Shown: positions 27,289 to 32,296 of the stretch, piece after piece
Numbering within the stretch: the stretch's first letter is position 1
Layout: each line of letters starts with the position of its first letter
Origin: Phycisphaerales bacterium
Lineage (GTDB): Bacteria > Planctomycetota > Phycisphaerae > Phycisphaerales > UBA1924
DNA: 32,296 nt
Assembly: GCA_017642965.1 (NCBI GenBank)
Contig: JAEPOJ010000008.1
Coordinates: 73,869 to 106,164, forward strand
Direction of reading: 5' to 3'
Made by a program: the position numbers and the translations under genes
The notes under the pieces: generated by a model
Database searches by the model: none
The model's input: only the letters and a program-made list of their open reading frames with translations
What the model was told of the DNA's origin: nothing

Positions 27289-28337
27289 GTCTCTTACCGC
27301 TCGTGTTGCTGACGCTCTCGATTCTCGTCCAGCCGGTGACCGTGGATCGCTCGCCAGACGATGCGCCAGTTGTCGGCAACGTCACCCTGGCCGACGCTCA
27401 GGGCCTGCACATCCAGAGGAGCGCGGATATGAAAACCGTGGTCGTGCCTTGGTACGAGCTTCGGGATCAGGCGCCGCCTGCGTACGCAACCAGAGCGATG
27501 CAAGCCTGGCAGGCGCACGACCGCGTCAAGCGGGGGGATATCAGTGGGGCAATGCCGCTGTACGTGTCTCTGGGTAAAGAGTACCTGTGGGAGCAGGGCC
27601 CCCAGTCGATGGATGTGTGCGCCGGTCTGGTGCGGTGCTATGTCGCGAGCGGGCGTCGTGTGCTCGCCATCGAGCCGATGCTCGCGTGGTTCGAGGCCGA
27701 GTCACTTCCCGGCGCCGAGGATGCGTCGACGCCAGAGCAGCTCGACGATCAGCTGCGTATCCGCTCAGATCTGCCGCCGGTGTTCTTGCACATTGCTGAC
27801 GACTCAATCTCGGACCCTGATCCCCGATCGAGCGGTCGAACGAGGCTGATCCATGCCTACTTTGCTACCGTGCTCGTTGAGCCCGAAGAAAAACCGGAAC
27901 TCCTCGAGCATATTCAGATCCTCAAGCGGGAGTACAAGGCGAGAGATCCCGGTTTGATCTTCCTGGAGCAGATGGTCTTCGCGCAGGCGCACACTGATCG
28001 ATCTGCACGGATCGCTGCCCGCGATGCGCTCCTGCGACGAACAGAGAGTCAACACGACACGTGGATCGAGGTCTGGGCGCGTCTCGGGCTCGGGGTCAGC
28101 CTGATCCGAGATGAGGATCTGCATGCCCGAGATCTGGGTGTCGTCCATCTCGTTCATGTCATCGTCAGGCTGCCGCAGATCGATCCTGGGCTGACCATGC
28201 TTGCGGCCGAGATCGCGGAAAGCTACTTGCACTCTACACAGCGATCCGCGTGGGGAAGTAAGCTCATGCAAGACGCCAGAATGAACCTACTCGGAACGCG
28301 GGCACGCCCCGGCACCGCTGGAGAACAGACCCAATGA
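27285..28337 (+). CDS. Secreted protein of unknown function in the ExbBD operon
   Basis: The product has 350 residues and starts with TTG, overlapping the VWA stop as TTGA. The first 17 or so residues are hydrophobic (SLLPLVLLTLSILVQPV) and look like a signal sequence or anchor. Then comes a small strand-rich part (GNVTLADAQGLHIQRSAD ... VVVPWYELRD), and the rest is helical, with paired helices that could be TPR-like (GAMPLYVSLGKEYL, VCAGLVRCYVASGR, IAARDALLRR). I do not recognise a family. Its 3' end overlaps exbB by ATGA, so it is translated with the motor genes. A periplasmic partner of the motor is inferred from context only. Confidence 0.72.
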   Translation: MSLLPLVLLTLSILVQPVTVDRSPDDAPVVGNVTLADAQGLHIQRSADMKTVVVPWYELRDQAPPAYATRAMQAWQAHDRVKRGDISGAMPLYVSLGKEYLWEQGPQSMDVCAGLVRCYVASGRRVLAIEPMLAWFEAESLPGAEDASTPEQLDDQLRIRSDLPPVFLHIADDSISDPDPRSSGRTRLIHAYFATVLVEPEEKPELLEHIQILKREYKARDPGLIFLEQMVFAQAHTDRSARIAARDALLRRTESQHDTWIEVWARLGLGVSLIRDEDLHARDLGVVHLVHVIVRLPQIDPGLTMLAAEIAESYLHSTQRSAWGSKLMQDARMNLLGTRARPGTAGEQTQ

Positions 28338-29044
28338 CGGCATTGATTCAAACAGGCAGCTTGTCTCTCGCTCAATCAGACCCCGAGGTGCACCGGTCAT
28401 TGCTCGAGTACATCCAGCAGGGTGGCCCGATCGGTTGGATCATTATCCTGATCTCACTGGTCGCGATCGCGATGATCGGCGCACAGCTGTTCCGCATTCG
28501 CCGTGACAAACTGGCACCGCCTGAGCTGGCCGCCGATCTTCGGGCTCTCCTCAGCGATGGGAACATCGATGGGGCGATCAAAAGATGCATGGATCAGCCC
28601 GGTTCCTCATACCTGGCGCGTGTTGTCGGCTCGGGTTTGAGCAGGGCCTCAAGGTCCGCGTTCGGCATGCTCGAACTCCGGTCATCCGTTGATGAGATCG
28701 GGCAGTTGGAGGTCGATCGACTGTATCGGCTTACAGACGGTATCGGGCTGATCGCCTCGGTTGCGCCGATGCTCGGGCTGCTGGGGACCGTAGTCGGTAT
28801 GGTGGGGGCCTTCGATGCAATTACGCTCTCCGATGGACCGGCCCGGCCTGACGAGCTCGCGGGGAGCATCTCGCAGGCACTCATTACAACGGTGCTCGGG
28901 TTGATCGTTGCGATCCCTTCGACCGCGATGTATACCTTCCTGAGGAACCGGATTGATCATCTCACGACCGAGATCGACGAAGAGATCGAAGAGCTGATCG
29001 CACCACTGGAAGCCAGTCAGGGCGCCGAGGGCCAGGCGGGATGA
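28334..29044 (+). CDS. exbB: MotA/TolQ/ExbB proton-channel family protein
   Basis: ExbB is the membrane channel subunit of the proton-driven motors that power TonB, TolA or related partners. The 236 residues have three membrane helices: about 35-54, and the conserved pair GLIASVAPMLGLLGTVVGMVGAF (near 136-158) and SQALITTVLGLIVAIPSTAMY (near 179-199), with the large cytoplasmic part between the first two. Both pore-helix signatures are intact. The start is ATG in an ATGA overlap with the previous gene, and the end overlaps the first exbD in the same way. Confidence 0.94.
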   Translation: MTALIQTGSLSLAQSDPEVHRSLLEYIQQGGPIGWIIILISLVAIAMIGAQLFRIRRDKLAPPELAADLRALLSDGNIDGAIKRCMDQPGSSYLARVVGSGLSRASRSAFGMLELRSSVDEIGQLEVDRLYRLTDGIGLIASVAPMLGLLGTVVGMVGAFDAITLSDGPARPDELAGSISQALITTVLGLIVAIPSTAMYTFLRNRIDHLTTEIDEEIEELIAPLEASQGAEGQAG

Positions 29045-29472
29045 GAAGGCGCTCAGGAACATCCGGGCACATGCTCAACGTCGATCTCACGCCGATGATC
29101 GACGTGGTGTTCCAGCTCATCATCTTCTTCATGTTCACGTCGCAGTTCGGAGAGCTGCGAAGGACAGACATTGATCTGCCCAAGGAGCAGGGTGAGGAAG
29201 AGACCGAGAAGCAGCAGGCATCGATGATTATCGATCTCACCCTGGACGGGCAGTACCTATTCGAGTCAAAGCCGATGAGTCTCATCGAGATCGAGCGGAT
29301 CGCCGCCACGGGGGTCGCGAGTCAGCCAGAGGGAGAACCGTTCGATGTGCTCGTACGCCCCGATCGCAACGCGCCAGCGGTTTATCTTGATCGCCTGCTG
29401 ATGAGACTCTCGGGCGTTGGTGTCCGTCGCTGGAAACTCGCGACGGTTGATCAGGAGGGCGCGAGCCAATGA
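29041..29472 (+). CDS. exbD: ExbD/TolR family protein, copy 1
   Basis: This 143-residue stator-type subunit has a basic cytoplasmic tail, one membrane helix and a periplasmic domain. The signature NVDLTPMIDVVFQLIIFFMFT carries the proton-binding aspartate D21. The periplasmic part starts with DIDLPKEQ. Linked by ATGA overlaps on both sides. Confidence 0.94.
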   Translation: MRRRSGTSGHMLNVDLTPMIDVVFQLIIFFMFTSQFGELRRTDIDLPKEQGEEETEKQQASMIIDLTLDGQYLFESKPMSLIEIERIAATGVASQPEGEPFDVLVRPDRNAPAVYLDRLLMRLSGVGVRRWKLATVDQEGASQ

Positions 29473-29894
29473 CTCGATCCCGATCAGTCCGCCGGCGTCG
29501 CTCGCGCCTTGGTGCGTTGCCACTCACGTCCATGATTGACGTCGTGTTTCTGCTTCTCGTGTTCTTTCTGGTGACGGCGGACTTTGCGAAAAAAGAGAAT
29601 AAGCTGCCCTCCGCGCTGCAGACGGAGGGAGGCGGCGTGCAATCGAGTGATATGCAGCCGCAGATCATACGGATATCCGTTCTCAATGGCCAGCCGGTGT
29701 TCACCATCGGACAGGTCAGATGCGGTGACCGTGTCTCGCTCGAGTCCGTGCTTGCTCAACTGCCCAGAGAGCCCGGGGTCGCGATCAAGGCAGATCCAGA
29801 CGTGCCGATTCAATCTATCGCGACCGCGCTGCAGGCGGCTCGCAACTCAGGATTCGCAAGGAGGAGCTATGTCCCAGGCGAATCTTCTGACTAG
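29469..29894 (+). CDS. exbD: ExbD/TolR family protein, copy 2
   Basis: A second, clearly different ExbD of 141 residues. The N-terminal tail is very basic (RSRSVRRRRSR), and the helix LPLTSMIDVVFLLLVFFLVT has the conserved aspartate D24. The periplasmic part differs from copy 1 except near the helix, and ends with the usual DPDVPIQSIATALQAARNSGF segment that matches the 'aD..v.y..v..vl...r..G' pattern. Two ExbD genes behind one ExbB suggest a heterodimeric rod in the channel. It overlaps the next gene by 26 bases. Confidence 0.93.
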   Translation: MTRSRSVRRRRSRLGALPLTSMIDVVFLLLVFFLVTADFAKKENKLPSALQTEGGGVQSSDMQPQIIRISVLNGQPVFTIGQVRCGDRVSLESVLAQLPREPGVAIKADPDVPIQSIATALQAARNSGFARRSYVPGESSD

Positions 29895-32296
29895 ATGGCT
29901 ATGCATTGCCATGCTTGGATCCTCAGGCGTATGTGCTGCCGCAACCAAGACGCAGGACGACTCGATCGGTGACTATCTGCGCACGAATCATATGGACCAG
30001 CTGCTGGAGGCCCATCTGGAGGATCAACTCGGGCGGGCTGAGGACGAGAGCGAGCGGGCTCAGATCGCGGCGGCGTTGTCGGACATGTATCTGCGGCAGC
30101 TCCGGTCGGTCAAGCGGGATGATCCGTATCGCGACGTTGTCGTGATCCGGGCACGCGATCTCGTCGATCGCATCCAGACAACGCCACTGTTCGAGCTCCG
30201 CCTCGAGCTCCTTGTTGATGCGTTTGTCTCACATGAGAACGCGATCGAGCTGCACCAGTTGCGGCTGCTGGATGCCGAGTCGAGGGCCGAGGTGCTTGAG
30301 GCGTTCCGCTCGACACGGCTCGGTCTTGAACAGATGCTTGCGCAGGTGGTACCGGAACTCAATCAGCTCAGCCGCAGGAGGGCCTCGGCGAGAACGACCG
30401 AGTCCCAGCGTGAGCTCGAGCTCCACAGACGGCTGAGCTCATTCGGTCATTACTACCTCGGATGGAGCGAATACGGCATCGCGGTGCTCGAAGATCGTCA
30501 CGTTGGCGACGATGCGTTCAAGGCGTTCGGTTGGCTCCTGGGCAATGAAGGCGTCATGCCTCAGAGCAAGGACCTCCATCTGGCGGCGGTGGAGTATGAG
30601 CATGTTGCGCGTTCCGCGATCGGTGTCGCGATGTGCTACGCACAATCTGACGCGTATCAGTTCGCCACGGCATGGCTCGGTGTATTGCTCGATCAGGATG
30701 AGATCAGCGAAGAGGTTCGTGCGGCGGCAATGCTCAGACAACTCCGCGTGCATGTTATGAGCAGCGCCTGGTACGACGCGCTTATGAGCGCGATCGAGAT
30801 CCGCTCCGGTCAGCAGGACGCGCCGCTGTCCGTCGCGGACGCCAGGTTTGTGATCGTGAAAACGCTGGAGTCATCGAGATCAGCGGGGGACACCGACGCG
30901 GAGAAGCTCGTGCAGTCATGCATCATGGATCTCGTCAAGCAGCGCGAGATCGGGCACATCGTGGAGTTGTATCAGCGTTTCGAGCACCTGCCGCTGCTCG
31001 GAAACGGCTTTATCCCAAACTACGCCAAGGCGCTCGCTGAGCTTGAGCGGATAGAGAGCAGCTCATCGCAACCCAACTATATGGCCATAGCCGATCTGCT
31101 TGTCAGGTCACTGCAGGCGCAAGATGTCAATGAGTATCCCGAGCACCGCGACGATTGCCGGCTGAAGCTCGCGTATACGTACATACAGGCGGACAAGCCG
31201 AGACAGGCGATAGAGGCGTGCGAGCGTGTGCTCAGCACTTCGCTCGATCCCAAGGCGGTCGAGGAAGCGCGTTGGTTGCAGATCGCCGCGCTGGACAGGC
31301 AGATGGCGCTTGATCCGAAGCTGCCCGCCGACCTGCTTGAGCAGTCAGTCAGGAGTTTTATTGCTGCGTATCCCGCGTCTGAGAGAACCCGAACACTCGT
31401 TCTGCGATACGCCACGAAGGGCATGGTCGACGAACAGACCGCGCTGGACACCCTTGGCGCTGTCCCTGAGGATGACCCGAATCTGCTCGCTGCAAGGCGC
31501 TTGCAGATTCAGCTCCGATACAAGATGCTCCGTCGATCTGGATTCACGGATCCGCAGATGCTCCGACAGACCCGCGAGCAGATCGACTGGATCGTGCGCC
31601 AAGAACAAGACGCTGACGCATCATCTGCTCAGGAGCGGGTTTCAACACTGCAGGTCGGCATCGACCTCGCGCTGCGGGATGTACCGCCTGACCCACGCAC
31701 CGCCAGGCGGTACATCGAACAGGCCCGCCAGATCGTGGCCAATGATAATCAGCTCGGCATAGTGGAAGCGGAGCTGATCACACAGCTGATGAGGGCGGCA
31801 TTGATCGAATCCCGGATCGAAGAGGCGTTATCGCTGCTGGATGAGCTCCGCACGCTGTCGCCGGAGCGTGCTCGCGATGGACAGGTCATCATCCTGAACG
31901 CGGTGGTTACGCAATGGGAAAGGCAGCAAGATGAGGATTCGGCCCGGGATCTGATTGAGATCGCGGTGCCGGTGCTCGGCAGGATGACGCCCAGAGCACC
32001 CGAGCCGATCGGGCTGCAGCAGAGTGCACTGATCGAGGTTGTGGCCGGCGCCGCATTGTTCCTGCATGCTCAGGACCCCGACCCCGCGATGCGTGACCTC
32101 GCTTTCCGTCTATCGAATCAGGTCCTTGAACGTGGGCAGCCCAGCGAGCGTGGTCTGCGGCAGTGCGCCAAGCTCGCAGAAGAAGTCGGGGATGCTGAGG
32201 CCTTACTCGAATCATGGCTTCGTCTGCTCGCGGCATATCCACCAGATACTGACCGCTGGTACGAGGCCCGCTATGAGTCGCTCCGTGTGATGAGTC
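29869..32296 (+). CDS. Large secreted helical-repeat protein (3' end outside the window)
   Basis: An uninterrupted frame of 809 codons runs from ATG 29869 to the end of the window. The start has a strong ribosome site (AAGGAGGAG) and lies 26 bases inside exbD copy 2. The N-terminus is a signal peptide (NLLTRWLCIAMLGSSGVCAAA, cleavage likely after the Ala cluster near 24-25). The remainder is almost wholly helical with many degenerate pairs such as LKLAYTYIQADKPRQAIEAC, RWLQIAALDRQ and EEALSLLDELRTL, which look like TPR or TPR-like repeats. No catalytic motif is seen. It is the last visible gene of the VWA-ExbB-ExbD-ExbD operon and is probably a periplasmic scaffold; that role is inferred. Confidence 0.8.
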   Translation, partial: MSQANLLTRWLCIAMLGSSGVCAAATKTQDDSIGDYLRTNHMDQLLEAHLEDQLGRAEDESERAQIAAALSDMYLRQLRSVKRDDPYRDVVVIRARDLVDRIQTTPLFELRLELLVDAFVSHENAIELHQLRLLDAESRAEVLEAFRSTRLGLEQMLAQVVPELNQLSRRRASARTTESQRELELHRRLSSFGHYYLGWSEYGIAVLEDRHVGDDAFKAFGWLLGNEGVMPQSKDLHLAAVEYEHVARSAIGVAMCYAQSDAYQFATAWLGVLLDQDEISEEVRAAAMLRQLRVHVMSSAWYDALMSAIEIRSGQQDAPLSVADARFVIVKTLESSRSAGDTDAEKLVQSCIMDLVKQREIGHIVELYQRFEHLPLLGNGFIPNYAKALAELERIESSSSQPNYMAIADLLVRSLQAQDVNEYPEHRDDCRLKLAYTYIQADKPRQAIEACERVLSTSLDPKAVEEARWLQIAALDRQMALDPKLPADLLEQSVRSFIAAYPASERTRTLVLRYATKGMVDEQTALDTLGAVPEDDPNLLAARRLQIQLRYKMLRRSGFTDPQMLRQTREQIDWIVRQEQDADASSAQERVSTLQVGIDLALRDVPPDPRTARRYIEQARQIVANDNQLGIVEAELITQLMRAALIESRIEEALSLLDELRTLSPERARDGQVIILNAVVTQWERQQDEDSARDLIEIAVPVLGRMTPRAPEPIGLQQSALIEVVAGAALFLHAQDPDPAMRDLAFRLSNQVLERGQPSERGLRQCAKLAEEVGDAEALLESWLRLLAAYPPDTDRWYEARYESLRVMS

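Overview
The window is a high-GC bacterial chromosome segment (roughly 60% GC by eye). The gene content suggests a planctomycete of the class Phycisphaerae or a close relative. The clues are several GroEL copies, a long prepilin-type protein with the N-terminal FTLIELLVVIAIIALLIGILLPAL signature split over residues 9 onward, a membrane protein opening with a CxxCGYxLxGL...CPECG zinc ribbon, a DUF2752 protein and many secreted proteins of unknown function. This placement is an inference from gene content, not from a marker gene tree.

Layout. 1-1495 (+) is the end of a probable sucA and a complete sucB (2-oxoglutarate dehydrogenase E1 and E2). 5259-1479 (-) runs nuoA, a DUF2752 membrane protein, two related lipoproteins, a divergent glycosyltransferase-like protein and a low-molecular-weight tyrosine phosphatase; the last genes overlap by a few bases. 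5319-11814 (+) is a protein-folding island: a CIRCE-like operator, groEL1, an AT-richer orphan ORF, groES, groEL2, a DUF2158 small protein, dnaJ and grpE (no dnaK, no hrcA). It continues into an FmdB zinc ribbon, acpS and a beta-propeller-like protein. 13559-15774 (+) holds an acyl-CoA/acyl-AMP ligase and a transaldolase that ends in a clear terminator. A RidA-family gene (-) and a prepilin-type gene (+) diverge from a 360-base region carrying a strongly structured leader. 17819-20737 (+) is a 972-residue FAD/Fe-S oxidoreductase, convergent with a MoxR ATPase (-). A zinc-ribbon membrane protein and a tandem-domain SppA protease follow. pyrH-frr (-) shares a bidirectional terminator with sppA.

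The most interesting part is 26170-32296 (+), a tightly overlapping operon: a VWA-domain protein, a secreted 350-residue protein, ExbB/TolQ, ExbD, a second ExbD, and a secreted helical-repeat protein that runs off the window after more than 809 codons. The VWA protein has a single N-terminal membrane helix with a Ser-x3-His pattern (S76, H80), as in TonB and TolA, then a low-complexity linker and a C-terminal VWA domain with a full metal site. No ordinary TonB or TolA gene is visible, so the VWA protein is the obvious candidate for the energy transducer of this proton-driven motor. That would be a motor whose periplasmic output is a VWA adhesion/assembly domain.

No tRNA, rRNA, CRISPR array, insertion sequence or phage gene was recognised.
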